Source of the DNA: Phycisphaerae bacterium
GTDB taxonomy: Bacteria > Planctomycetota > Phycisphaerae > UBA1845 > Fen-1342
Length of the DNA: 64,000 nucleotides
Assembly: GCA_017999985.1 (NCBI GenBank)
Contig: JAGNKU010000012.1
Span: forward strand, 62,001-126,000
Direction of reading: 5' to 3'
Shown here: positions 17,423-25,815 of the stretch, piece after piece
How positions within the stretch are numbered: position 1 is the stretch's first letter
How the letters are laid out: the number at the start of each line of letters is the position of its first letter
The notes under the pieces: generated by a model
Databases searched by the model: none
What the model was told of the DNA's origin: nothing
The model's input: only the letters and a program-made list of their open reading frames with translations
Program-made: the position numbers and the translations under genes

Positions 17423-19945
17423 CTACGGGCACGCGATCGGCAGGGGGTTCGTCGTCAGCAGCGTCACGAACGGGTTGATGTCACCGAAGCTGGGGTACAC
17501 ACCGTCGCCGTTGATATCACCGTTGCGCGGATCGCAACTCGCGTACGCGCTCTGCCACGCCGGCTGATTGGACAGGTAGAGCACGAACGCGTTGATATCG
17601 GCGAAATCGACCTGGCCGTCGCAGTTCATATCGCCGACGCACGGCGCCAGGACCACCACGCGCACATCCTGGGCGCCATAAACCACCGTGCAGTGGAGCG
17701 GCCCGTCCACGGACTCGAATGTTCCGGTACGCGTCCCCGCCGTCAGGATCACGAACTCCTGGCCCGTGACCGGCTGGAACCCGTTGATGGTCGTGATGCG
17801 CAGCGTGCCGGCGAGCGTGGCCGTGCTACTGACGGCCAGCCGATCGTATTCCGTGCCGGACGTCGTGCCGCCCAGCTCGATCTCGAGCGTCCCACCGCCG
17901 GCCTGTGTGTAGTTGCCGCCGATGGTGAGCGTGCCGACGGACGTGCCCGGGGCCACCGTCGCGCCCGCGTTCGTGACGCTGCCCGCCACCACGCCGGACC
18001 CGCGCAAGCTCCCACCCTGCAGGTTGAGCGGGGCGCCGTGCACCGCGACCGTGCCGTTGGCCACGGTCTCACCAGCGGTCTGCGTGCAGAGGCTGGCGCT
18101 GTTGATGGCCAGCGTGCAGGTGGGCTGCGCCTCCAGCCGGCCGGCGTTGGTCACACCCAGCTCCTGCGGGTTGATCGACAGGGTCTGGTTGGCCATGTCG
18201 GCAATGATCGCGCCTTCATTCAGCATGGCGACGTTGAGCGGGCCGCGCCCGCGGAACGTGTGCCCGGCGCCGTTCGTGAAGCGGATGCCGGCGCTGGTCG
18301 CGACGTCGCCGCTTTCAATAATCACGTCGCCTGTGCCGCCGAACGTCGCATTGCTGTCGAACCGCACATGCCCGCCGCCGTACATGCCGCCGTAGTTGAT
18401 GCCAATGGTGCCGTTGTTGGTCAGCGTTGTGCCCGTGACGATGAGCCGGCCGCCGTCACCGAAGCTCGCCGTCCCCGTCATCGTGAGGTCGCCCAGGGTG
18501 GCAGTCTCTCCCCCGCCACACGTGCACAAGCTGCCATCCGCCACCGTCAGGGCGCCACCCGTCACGACGGCGCCGTTGCGCAGGCGGACGCGACCGTTGC
18601 CCTCGGCGCGGATCTCGCCGCCGGCGGTCTGCATGATGGCCGTGGAGATGTCCAGGTAGCCGCCGTTCATCGCCTGCAGCACGCCTTGATTCGTCTTGGT
18701 CTTGCCGTTCAGGGTCAGCACGTAACCCGTGGTGTACGCGGCGATCCGTCCGTCGTTGCTGACGGCGGCCGGAATCGAGCCATTGCCGCCGTAAATCGTG
18801 TGGCCCGCGGAGTTGGTGATGGTGATACCCGAGGCAGTGTCGATGTCGCCGCAATCGAGGTGGATCTCGCCGGAGCCATTGAGCGTGAGGTCACTGTTGA
18901 AGCGCAGGTGTCCGCAACCCGCGTAGCCGCCATAGTAGACCCGGAGCGCGCCGTCATTCGTCAGTGTGGTACCCGTGACGTTCAGCGTGCTGCCGTTCCA
19001 GATGTGGCAGTCACCGAGGTTCACCAGGTCGGTAAAGGCCGTCGTGACGTTGTCGGCGTCGATCCGTCCGTCCGCGGAGGTATTGAGCGTTCCGCCGGTG
19101 ATCGCCGAGCCGTTAATCAGGCTGACCTTGCTGTTCGTGCCGTCCGCGCGAATCACGCCGGTGCTCGACTGCGTGACGGGAACTTCGATCCGCAGTATGG
19201 CGCCGTTCACCGCCTGCAGCGTGCCGGTGTTGGTCTTGGCGGCGGTGCTGAGACGCAGGGGGTTACCAACCACGTCCGCGCTCAGCAGCCCGGCATTGGC
19301 CAGCACGGCCGCGATGTTGCTGCCCCCACCATGGATGACGTGCCCCGCGTTGTTCGTGAGGGTGCCACCACCGTCGATCACGCCGGACTCGAGGGTCAGT
19401 GTCCCCGGGCCGTCGAGCGCGGTGCTTCCATCGCAGTGTAGCCACCCCGCGCCCCACATCCCGCCATAGCGCAGGATCAACTCGCCGGCGTTGCTGACCA
19501 CACAGTTGCCCAGCGCAAGCGCAGCGCCGTCCCGCACGATGAACGTGCCGCCGTTGGTGAGCCCTCCGGTCGGAATCAGCACCGCGGGCAGCCCGCTGGC
19601 CGCGAATTCGCACCCCATGGGGACGGTCAGGTAAGCGATGGTGGCGGCGTTGCTGAGCAGGACATCGCCGCCGGTGAGCAGCACGGTGTCGGTGGAGCCG
19701 GGGAACGCCGGTCCGGGGTCGCTGCCGCAGGCCGTCAGGCCCCAGTTGTTGGACGTCCAGTTGCGCACGGGGTTGCTGCTGCACTGCTCACCGGTACAGA
19801 TGGCATGCCAGCCGGTCGTGCCGCAGGTACTGTCCCAGACGAACTCGTCGGCGTGCGTGGGGACGGCCCCCGTCAGCACAGCCAGGCCGAGCAGCGAAAT
19901 TAACACTCGTTGAATACAGCCTAGTGACCCGTAGCTGCGTTGCAT
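17423..19945 (-). CDS. Secreted beta-repeat protein with dockerin-like tail
   Basis: 840 aa from ATG 19945, placed by AGGAGGTG eight bases upstream. The signal peptide contains CIQRVLISLLGLAVLTGAVP ending THA-D. The body is three imperfect modules of roughly 150-190 aa, each with a TTLTN(D/N)G or LTNGG start, a YGG(M/Y) strand, an AGH(V/T)(I/F) strand and a QA(V/M)NG strand, as expected of a long beta-helix. The last ~110 residues before the tail (AGATVAPGTSVGTLTIGGNY to YGAQDVRVVV) match the same module in the 1,417-aa protein at 10459. It ends in two Ca-binding dockerin-like loops and LPIACP. No catalytic motif seen. Confidence 0.78.
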   Translation of the reverse strand: MQRSYGSLGCIQRVLISLLGLAVLTGAVPTHADEFVWDSTCGTTGWHAICTGEQCSSNPVRNWTSNNWGLTACGSDPGPAFPGSTDTVLLTGGDVLLSNAATIAYLTVPMGCEFAASGLPAVLIPTGGLTNGGTFIVRDGAALALGNCVVSNAGELILRYGGMWGAGWLHCDGSTALDGPGTLTLESGVIDGGGTLTNNAGHVIHGGGSNIAAVLANAGLLSADVVGNPLRLSTAAKTNTGTLQAVNGAILRIEVPVTQSSTGVIRADGTNSKVSLINGSAITGGTLNTSADGRIDADNVTTAFTDLVNLGDCHIWNGSTLNVTGTTLTNDGALRVYYGGYAGCGHLRFNSDLTLNGSGEIHLDCGDIDTASGITITNSAGHTIYGGNGSIPAAVSNDGRIAAYTTGYVLTLNGKTKTNQGVLQAMNGGYLDISTAIMQTAGGEIRAEGNGRVRLRNGAVVTGGALTVADGSLCTCGGGETATLGDLTMTGTASFGDGGRLIVTGTTLTNNGTIGINYGGMYGGGHVRFDSNATFGGTGDVIIESGDVATSAGIRFTNGAGHTFRGRGPLNVAMLNEGAIIADMANQTLSINPQELGVTNAGRLEAQPTCTLAINSASLCTQTAGETVANGTVAVHGAPLNLQGGSLRGSGVVAGSVTNAGATVAPGTSVGTLTIGGNYTQAGGGTLEIELGGTTSGTEYDRLAVSSTATLAGTLRITTINGFQPVTGQEFVILTAGTRTGTFESVDGPLHCTVVYGAQDVRVVVLAPCVGDMNCDGQVDFADINAFVLYLSNQPAWQSAYASCDPRNGDINGDGVYPSFGDINPFVTLLTTNPLPIACP

Positions 19946-20251
19946 CTGACACCTCCTGCAGTGTGCGGCGCGCGGCCGCCTTCCAGCGTTGAGTTCACGC
20001 GGCACCACGCGCGGTCCACCCACCGGACCCCGCGCCTCCATGCTGCGTGTGAGACCCCCGAACTCCAAGGTCGGCGAGAACATCCGCCGCGCCGGAGACC
20101 TCACTGCCATTCTACTGATCTCTATCTCCGCTGGAGCGCTTTCTGACGTGAAATCCAGCCCCGGTGGGCCTCTCCCGGCCCCCTCCCGGTTACCGGACCC
20201 GGATGGCGTGCCGATGGCAGCCCCGCGCGGCGTGCGTTGCGGTCACTCCCG
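19946..20251. other. 306-bp intergenic region
   Basis: Lies between the start of the beta-repeat dockerin gene and the stop of uvrC, both on the minus strand. It must hold the promoter of the former, but I see no consensus -35/-10 pair, no strong hairpin and no convincing small gene. Confidence 0.35.
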
Positions 20252-21739
20252 TCACGCCTGCCGCGCGTCATCGGGCGGCGGCAACGCGGAATCGTCATGC
20301 TCGACGACGATGTTCGTGTCCCGCGTCTTGCCCGGGCGCTTGCGCGGCGGCGGCCGGCGGCCTGCGGCGACGTCCTCGTCAAACGCCTGCTTGCGCCGGA
20401 CGACGTGGTGGTAGTGCTGGCCGAAGCGGTGGGCTTCGTCGCGGACGTGCTGCAGCAGACGGAGCGCCTCGTTGTTCCGCGCCAGCTTCAGCGGCGCGCT
20501 GCGCGCCTGCACATACACCAGCTCCTCGCGCTTCGCCAGCGACACCACCATCGCCGGCTTCACGGCGTGCTGGCCCTCCGTCTCGATCGCCTGGCGCAGA
20601 TGCTCGAATGCATCCAGGGCGGCGTGCAGTTGCCCGAGCCCGCCGTCGATCAGGATCACGTCCGGATACAACTCCTCGGCGACGGCGGCGTACTTGTACC
20701 GGCGCGCGATGACCTCCCGGATCATCGCGTAGTCGTCCACCCCGGCGACCGTCTTGATCCGGAACCGGCGATAGCCGCTCTTGAACGGTTTGCCGTCGAT
20801 GAAGCACACCAGCGACCCGACCGACGCCTCGCCATGCAGCGTGGCGATATCGAGTCCCTCGATGATGCGTGGCCGCTCCGGCAGGTCGAGCACGGACTGG
20901 AGCTTCTCCAGTCCGGCGGTGGGATCGATGAAGAATGCTTCAGGTTGCACGTGCTCGTCGGGGTCGCCGCTTAGCGACAGCGACTCGATGGCCTGCAACC
21001 GGTCGCGCAGCACGGCCGCGTCCTCGTAGCGTTTCGCCGCGGCGGCCTGCTCCATCTCCTGCCGCAACTGGCGCAGCAGCGCACTCCGCTTGGAGCCCAG
21101 GAGCTTACGCAGTCGTTGTATGTCGGCGGCGTAGGCGGCCGGGCTGATCCGGTCGGCGCACGGGGCGCTGCATTGGTGGATCGCGTGCAGCAGGCAGGGC
21201 CGGAAGAAGCGGCGCTGCTCGTCGTCGGCGCGGATCTCGAGCGTGCACGTGCGGTACTTGAATACCTTCTGCAGGGCGTTCACGGCCTCGCGGATGCCGG
21301 CCGCGTTGAGAAACGGGCCGTACAGCTTGCTGCCGCGCGGGCGGGGCTTGCGGGTGACATACACGCCGGGGAAGTCGTCGCCCGTCGTGATTTCGATGTA
21401 TGGAAAGGTTTTGTCGTCTTTGAGCTGCTCGTTGTAGTGGGGCTGGATGTCCTTGATGAGGCGGTTTTCCTTGAGCAACGCGTCGACTTCGCTGTCGCAT
21501 TCCAGGAAATCGATCTCCTCGACCAGCGTGGTCATGTGGGCGATGCGCGGGCCGCGCGTATTGAGCAGGTCGGCGGAGTCCTGGAAGTAGCTCGCCACGC
21601 GGGAGCGCAGCTCGCGGGCCTTGCCGACGTACAGTACCACCCCGTCGCGGTCCTTCAGCAGGTATACGCCCGGGCTCTTGGGCAGCTCGGCGATCCGCGC
21701 ACGGAGGCGCTGCAGGCGGGTGTCGGCGGCATCGGGCAT
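20252..21739 (-). CDS. uvrC: UvrABC excinuclease subunit C, HhH2-less
   Basis: Makes the 3' and 5' incisions around lesions marked by UvrA/UvrB. 495 aa, against about 600 for E. coli. The GIY-YIG nuclease is at ~19-100 (PKSPGVYLLKDRDG, VVLYVGKARELRSRV, ECDSEVDALLKENRLIK, PHYN). The Cys cluster CLLHAIHQCSAPC follows, then the UVR motif AAKRYEDAAVLRDRL, then the RNase H-like endonuclease (GLDIATLHGEASVGSLVCF, YPDVILIDGGLGQL, RDEAHRFGQ). After that it stops in a basic tail; the tandem helix-hairpin-helix DNA-binding domain is absent. The stop is clean, with no sign of a frameshift into a lost HhH2. Confidence 0.95.
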   Translation of the reverse strand: MPDAADTRLQRLRARIAELPKSPGVYLLKDRDGVVLYVGKARELRSRVASYFQDSADLLNTRGPRIAHMTTLVEEIDFLECDSEVDALLKENRLIKDIQPHYNEQLKDDKTFPYIEITTGDDFPGVYVTRKPRPRGSKLYGPFLNAAGIREAVNALQKVFKYRTCTLEIRADDEQRRFFRPCLLHAIHQCSAPCADRISPAAYAADIQRLRKLLGSKRSALLRQLRQEMEQAAAAKRYEDAAVLRDRLQAIESLSLSGDPDEHVQPEAFFIDPTAGLEKLQSVLDLPERPRIIEGLDIATLHGEASVGSLVCFIDGKPFKSGYRRFRIKTVAGVDDYAMIREVIARRYKYAAVAEELYPDVILIDGGLGQLHAALDAFEHLRQAIETEGQHAVKPAMVVSLAKREELVYVQARSAPLKLARNNEALRLLQHVRDEAHRFGQHYHHVVRRKQAFDEDVAAGRRPPPRKRPGKTRDTNIVVEHDDSALPPPDDARQA

Positions 21740-21939
21740 GGCAGCCGGGGATTATAGCCGAATTGGTGGCGGTGCTTGCCAAGGTGCGGGCGCGGTGCTA
21801 AAAACTGCCGTTCGGGCGGCCTGAGCGGCTGCCCGCCGCATGGTGCTGCGGTCGCGCAGCCGATAGGATTATCGGTCAGGACCGGCGACGCGCGGTGCGG
21901 CACGCCCCTGGTTGGCCGTAGCACGGAGAACAAGCAGTC

Positions 21940-22134
21940 ATGGACGAGTATCTCAAGCTCAAGCAGCTCGTCGACGAGGTGGCGGACGACATCTACAAGG
22001 CCGTCGGCGGCAACAAGGCGGCCGGGACGCGCGTGCGCAAGATCATGCAGGACATCAAGAACACCGCGCAAGAAGTGCGCAAGAAGGTCCTCGACCTGCG
22101 CGGGGCCGATGAGCCGCCGGCGCCGCCGCAGTGA
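21940..22134 (+). CDS. Hc1-like histone H1-type DNA-binding protein
   Basis: 64 aa, highly charged and helical, with Lys/Arg pairs and the motif GNKAAGTRVRKIMQDIKN characteristic of the small histone H1-like (Hc1) proteins of chlamydiae and planctomycetes, which compact DNA. It lacks the long Ala/Lys C-terminal tail of chlamydial Hc1 and ends in a short Pro-rich tail. The ATG at 21940 follows CACGGAGAA. It is divergent from uvrC across 200 bp and 48 bp upstream of the FabZ-like gene. Confidence 0.72.
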   Translation: MDEYLKLKQLVDEVADDIYKAVGGNKAAGTRVRKIMQDIKNTAQEVRKKVLDLRGADEPPAPPQ

Positions 22135-22182
22135 TGCCCGGCCAGACTCCGTACTTCAACCCGTAGCCACCAGCGAGAGCCG

Positions 22183-22656
22183 ATGCCGCCGCCGCTCATC
22201 CTCGACCCCGCGCGCCTGGACTTCTCCCACCCCATCGCCGGTCCGGCCGAGATCGAACGCATCAATCCGCACCGCCACGAGTTCCGCCTGCTCGACGGCG
22301 TGGTGCTGCTCGACCTGGAGCGGGCGGTCTACGCCGGCTACCACGATATTCACCCGGATGCCTTCTGGGTGCGCGGTCACATTCCCGGCCGGCCGCTGTT
22401 CCCGGGCGTGCTGATGATCGAGGCCGCCGCCCAACTGGCGAGCTTCCTGTTCCGGCACGTGTTTCCGAACTCCGGGTTCATCGGGTTCACGGGCGTTGAC
22501 AAGGCGAAGTTCCGCGGCGTCGTCACGCCGCCGAGTCGCCTCGTGATCGTCGGGCGCGGTACGCAGCTCAAGCCGCGGCGGATGATTTGCGAGTCGCAGG
22601 GTTTCGTTGACCACACGATGATCTTCGAGTGCGAGATCACGGGAATGCCCGTGTAG
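22183..22656 (+). CDS. FabZ-like 3-hydroxyacyl-ACP dehydratase (HotDog fold)
   Basis: 157 aa. The FabZ active-site helix is clear: GHIPGRPLFPGVLMIEAAAQ with catalytic His near 66 and Glu near 80. PHRHEFRLLDGVVLLD at the start and GFTGVDKAKFRGVVTPPSRL are also FabZ/FabA-like. Expected reaction: dehydration of 3-hydroxyacyl-ACP in fatty-acid synthesis. It differs from the standard N-terminus, and the usual partners (lpxA/lpxD, fabI) are not adjacent, so it could serve a secondary acyl pathway. It ends 35 bp before the UvrC paralogue. Confidence 0.85.
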   Translation: MPPPLILDPARLDFSHPIAGPAEIERINPHRHEFRLLDGVVLLDLERAVYAGYHDIHPDAFWVRGHIPGRPLFPGVLMIEAAAQLASFLFRHVFPNSGFIGFTGVDKAKFRGVVTPPSRLVIVGRGTQLKPRRMICESQGFVDHTMIFECEITGMPV

Positions 22657-22691
22657 CGCGCCCCGCGCTGCGCGGGCGCAGCGTGCAGGCC

Positions 22692-23876
22692 ATGCCCACT
22701 TCGGAGTGCCCCGCCGAGTTCCTCACCGCTGCCCTGCCGGAGCTGCGCACCTGGCCGGACCGACCCACCGCTGCGGACATCGACCCGCTGCCGAACACGC
22801 CGGCGGTCTACCTGCTCGTCGATGCGGGGGGCGCGGCGATCCAACTGGCAACCACGCAATCCCTGAGGCGTCTGCTGTCAGCGCGTCTGGTGGACCCGCA
22901 GCCGCGGGCCGGCAAGGCGGACCTGGCGGCGATCACGCGCGGCGTACGTTGGCGGCCGGTCGCCACGGCGTTCGAGGGGCGCTGGTGGTATTACCGGCTG
23001 GCCCGCGCGCTCTATCCGGGCCGCTACCGGCGCCTCGTATCGTTCGGACCGGCGCGCTTCCTGCACGTCGATTGGGCCGAGCCGGTGCCGGAGGTGCGGG
23101 TCACCGAGCGCATCTGGTGCCTGCCGGGCGAATTCATCGGCCCCTGGCCATCATACCGCGCGGCGCAAGAGGCGCTGGTCGGCCTGTGGGACCTCTTTGA
23201 CCTGTGCCGCCATCCCGAGCAGGTGCGCCAGGCGCCGCGCGGCATCCGCTGCGCGTACGCGGAAATGGGCCGCTGTGACGCGCCCTGCGACGGGACGACG
23301 CCGCTCACCGCCTACGTGGCGCGTTGCCGGGCGGCCTGGGCGTTCGCGGCCGGTGGCGTCGGCACCTGGCTGGCCGCGGCCACGCAGCGCATGCAGGTCG
23401 CGGCCCGCGAGCAGAGATTCGAGCTGGCCGGGCAGATCAAGCAGCAACTCACGTTCGCGCGGCACTGGCAGTCGCACTGGGCGGCGACGGTGCGCCCGGA
23501 AGCGCAACTGAACTGCCTGCTGGGGCTGCCGGTGACGCGCCGCAAAGCATGGAAGCTGTTCCTGTTTCGCCAGGGGCACCTGGAGGAGGGGCCGGTGCTG
23601 CCGCAGCGCCGCCTGGGCGCGGACGCTGTCACGTGGCTGCGTGAGCAACTCGCGCAGGCCCCGGCGGCGCTGGACGGCACAGTGCGCATGGAGCAGACGT
23701 GGCTCCTCAGCCAGTTGCTGACCAGTCGTACCATGGATACGGCGCTGCTGTTCTGGCTGCCGACGCTCGAGGTGCCGGGCGATCTGGCCGCGGGGCTAGT
23801 GGAGCGCGCCGAGCGGGTGCGGAGCGCGCGCGCGGATTCCGGACCGCAGTCGACGGGCGGCGACGCAACGCCGTGA
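22692..23876 (+). CDS. UvrC-like paralogue with degenerate GIY-YIG domain and UVR motif
   Basis: 394 aa from ATG 22692. The whole N-terminal half aligns by eye with UvrC. The region equivalent to GIY-YIG reads NTPAVYLLVDAGGAAIQLAT, so the second catalytic motif (YVGK) is gone. GPWPSYRAAQEALVGLWDLF matches the UvrC GPF...REAVNALQKVF region, and CAYAEMGRCDAPC matches the UvrC Cys cluster. RMQVAAREQRFELAGQIKQQ is a UVR (UvrB-binding-type) motif. The C-terminal 150 residues do not resemble the RNase H-like nuclease. Probably a non-catalytic or altered UvrC relative that could still contact UvrB; function inferred only. Confidence 0.68.
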   Translation: MPTSECPAEFLTAALPELRTWPDRPTAADIDPLPNTPAVYLLVDAGGAAIQLATTQSLRRLLSARLVDPQPRAGKADLAAITRGVRWRPVATAFEGRWWYYRLARALYPGRYRRLVSFGPARFLHVDWAEPVPEVRVTERIWCLPGEFIGPWPSYRAAQEALVGLWDLFDLCRHPEQVRQAPRGIRCAYAEMGRCDAPCDGTTPLTAYVARCRAAWAFAAGGVGTWLAAATQRMQVAAREQRFELAGQIKQQLTFARHWQSHWAATVRPEAQLNCLLGLPVTRRKAWKLFLFRQGHLEEGPVLPQRRLGADAVTWLREQLAQAPAALDGTVRMEQTWLLSQLLTSRTMDTALLFWLPTLEVPGDLAAGLVERAERVRSARADSGPQSTGGDATP

Positions 23877-24095
23877 CAGGCGGGTGGCCGCGGGGGCGTA
23901 CACTTTTTGCCACGCTGGTTGCACAGAAGCGGCGGAAATCACCGAGTAAATTTGACTCTCGCACAAATGCGGTGGATACTTCTGAGTGGCATCACGTGAC
24001 CGAGTGTGGTTGGTCGCGTATGTGTGGGCATGCCAAGCAAGCGCCGCTCTGAAGCGGATTTCTTAGCGCCACTGAGGGGAGAATATACATCGTGG

Positions 24096-24120
24096 GCGCC
24101 CGCGCATTGTGTGCGGGCGC
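24096..24120 (+). terminator. GC hairpin downstream of the UvrC paralogue
   Basis: GCGCCCGC and its complement GCGGGCGC flank a nine-base loop (24096-24120), about 220 bases after the UvrC-paralogue stop. No T-run; tentative. Confidence 0.3.
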
Positions 24121-24281
24121 GGTGCAGTCCTTAGCTGGAGGATTTCATCGCCGGATCGGCTTGAAGCCGCAAAATCGGGACGGGCAACGCCTCGCAGCGG
24201 GGTGAAGGTGCCCGCGGGGAGAAGAAGGGCGAAAAAAAGCCCGTCCAACTGGCGCAAGCCGACCCGGCCCATTGGACTCAC

Positions 24282-24309
24282 AACCCGGCGCGCGTCATCG
24301 CGCCCGGTT
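24282..24309 (-). terminator. Hairpin after the nucleotide-sugar dehydrogenase
   Basis: Eleven-position stem with one C-C mismatch and a six-base loop (AACCCGGCGCG ... CGCGCCCGGTT), beginning 36 bases past the stop of the minus-strand gene at 24345. Position and strength fit a transcription end, without a T-run. Confidence 0.45.
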
Positions 24310-24344
24310 CGTCGGGCCGACCAAGCGGATACGGATTCGATCGG

Positions 24345-25670
24345 CTATGCTTTCACCACCCGCTTGGCCGGCCTCTTTTTGCGCGCGGTCGCGTTCCGCG
24401 TGTCGACCACCAGCGCCGCGTGCCGGCAAACCAGGTCGTAATCCACCGTGCTGTGATCCGTCGCGATCAGCACGCAATCGTACCTCTTGAGCTGCGTCTT
24501 CGTCAGCGGCACGCTCTTCATGTGCGTCAGGTTGTGCTCACGCATCGGCTTGGCCACCGGAATGTGCGGGTCGTGATAGTCCACCAGCGCGCCCCGCTCC
24601 TGCAGCAGCTCGATCAGCGTCACCGACGGTGACTCGCGCACATCGTCGACGTCCTTCTTGTACGCCAGCCCCAGCACGAGCACCCGCGCGCCGCGCAGCG
24701 CCTTGCCACGCTCGTTCAGCGTCTCCATCACCCGGCTCACGACGTAGTCCGGCATGCGCGTGTTGATCTCGCCGGCCAGCTCGATGAACCGCGTCCGCAT
24801 CTTGTATTCGCGTGCCTTCCACGACAGGTAGAACGGGTCGATCGGGATGCAGTGCCCGCCGAGCCCGGGGCCGGGGTAGAACGGCTGATACCCGAACGGT
24901 TTCGTCTTCGCCGCCTCGATCACGTCCCACACGTCGATGCCCATCCGGTCGAACAGCATCTTCAGCTCGTTCACCAGGGCGATGTTCACGCAGCGATAGA
25001 CGTTCTCCACGATCTTCGCCGCCTCCGCGACCTCGCACGTCGGCACCGGCACGACCGTCTCCAGCGCCAGCGCATACACCGCGGCCGCCAGCTTCCCGCT
25101 CGTCGGCGTCGCCCCACCCACCACCTTTGGAATCTGCCGCGTCGTGATGTCCGTCCGGCCCGGATCCTCACGCTCCGGCGAGAACGCCAGGAAATAGTCG
25201 CGGTCCAGCTTGAGGCCGGTCTGGTCCAGCATCGGCTGCACGACCTCGCGCGTCGTCCCGGGATACGTCGTGGACTCCAGCACGATCAACTGCCCCGGCC
25301 GCAGACGCTGGGCGATGTCCCGGGTCGTGCTCTCGATGTACGACATGTCAGGCTCATGCATCTTGTCGAGCGGCGTCGGCACGGCGATCAGGATCGCATC
25401 CGGCTTGCTGAGCTCGTTCATGTCGGCCGTCGGCCGGAACAGCCGCCGCTGAATCAGGTCCTTGAAGAACCCCCCGGGCAGGTGCTCGATGTAGGTCTGG
25501 CCGGCCTTCAACATCCGCACCTTGCGGGTGTCGATGTCGAAGCCGATCACGCGGATCCCCGAGTTGCAGAACTCCCGCACCAGCGGAAGACCGACGTAAC
25601 CAAGACCGACCACGCCGACCACCACCTTGCGGTCCGTGATCTTCTGCCGCAACACCTGCGCCTGTGTCAT
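24345..25670 (-). CDS. UDP-glucose/GlcNAc-type nucleotide-sugar dehydrogenase
   Basis: 441 aa from ATG 25670, preceded by CTGGAGAG. NAD-dependent oxidation of a UDP-sugar C6 to a uronate for capsule or exopolysaccharide. The N-terminal NAD site is VVGVVGLGYVGLPLVREFC, then AVPTPLDKMHEPDMSYI and ESTTYPGTTREVV. The centre has FSPEREDPG and the dimer helix VENVYRCVNIALVNELKMLF. The catalytic-Cys loop is PGPGLGGHCIPIDPFYLSWK, and LGLAYKKDVDDVRESPS begins the UDP-binding domain. The FSPERE and GGHCIPIDP motifs fit the UDP-N-acetylglucosamine/mannosamine branch (WbpA/TviB-like) better than plain UDP-glucose dehydrogenase. No glycosyltransferase is adjacent. Confidence 0.9.
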   Translation of the reverse strand: MTQAQVLRQKITDRKVVVGVVGLGYVGLPLVREFCNSGIRVIGFDIDTRKVRMLKAGQTYIEHLPGGFFKDLIQRRLFRPTADMNELSKPDAILIAVPTPLDKMHEPDMSYIESTTRDIAQRLRPGQLIVLESTTYPGTTREVVQPMLDQTGLKLDRDYFLAFSPEREDPGRTDITTRQIPKVVGGATPTSGKLAAAVYALALETVVPVPTCEVAEAAKIVENVYRCVNIALVNELKMLFDRMGIDVWDVIEAAKTKPFGYQPFYPGPGLGGHCIPIDPFYLSWKAREYKMRTRFIELAGEINTRMPDYVVSRVMETLNERGKALRGARVLVLGLAYKKDVDDVRESPSVTLIELLQERGALVDYHDPHIPVAKPMREHNLTHMKSVPLTKTQLKRYDCVLIATDHSTVDYDLVCRHAALVVDTRNATARKKRPAKRVVKA

Positions 25671-25815
25671 CGCTGCTCTCCAGTCAAAGGAGGTCTGAAT
25701 CGTCGGGAGGTTGTACCGGCCGCCGCGTATTTGAGCAACGGGGGGCGCGCGGCGACCGGGGCGCCCGCGGTCGGCGGTGCCCGGGTCGCATTGCCGGTTG
25801 GTCGGCGGGTTCCTG

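Larger units (their letters stand above)
23877..24344. other. 468-bp intergenic region with two hairpins
   Basis: Convergent gap between the UvrC paralogue and the nucleotide-sugar dehydrogenase. It contains GC hairpins at 24096-24120 and 24282-24309, plus GGGCGAAAAAAAGCCC near 24227-24242. The open frames here read as basic low-complexity shadow ORFs. No tRNA or riboswitch fold was recognised, although the AT-richer 23930-24090 part differs from its surroundings. Confidence 0.4.

Noticed and set aside
17210..19441. 743-aa plus-strand open frame opposite the beta-repeat dockerin gene
   Set aside because: Same shadow effect; long because high G+C at codon position 3 removes stops. The opposite strand has signal peptide, ribosome site and repeats.
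24227..24242. GGGCGAAAAAAAGCCC as a terminator
   Set aside because: Only a four-base-pair stem with a loop of A residues; on the minus strand the T-run is inside the loop rather than after the stem.
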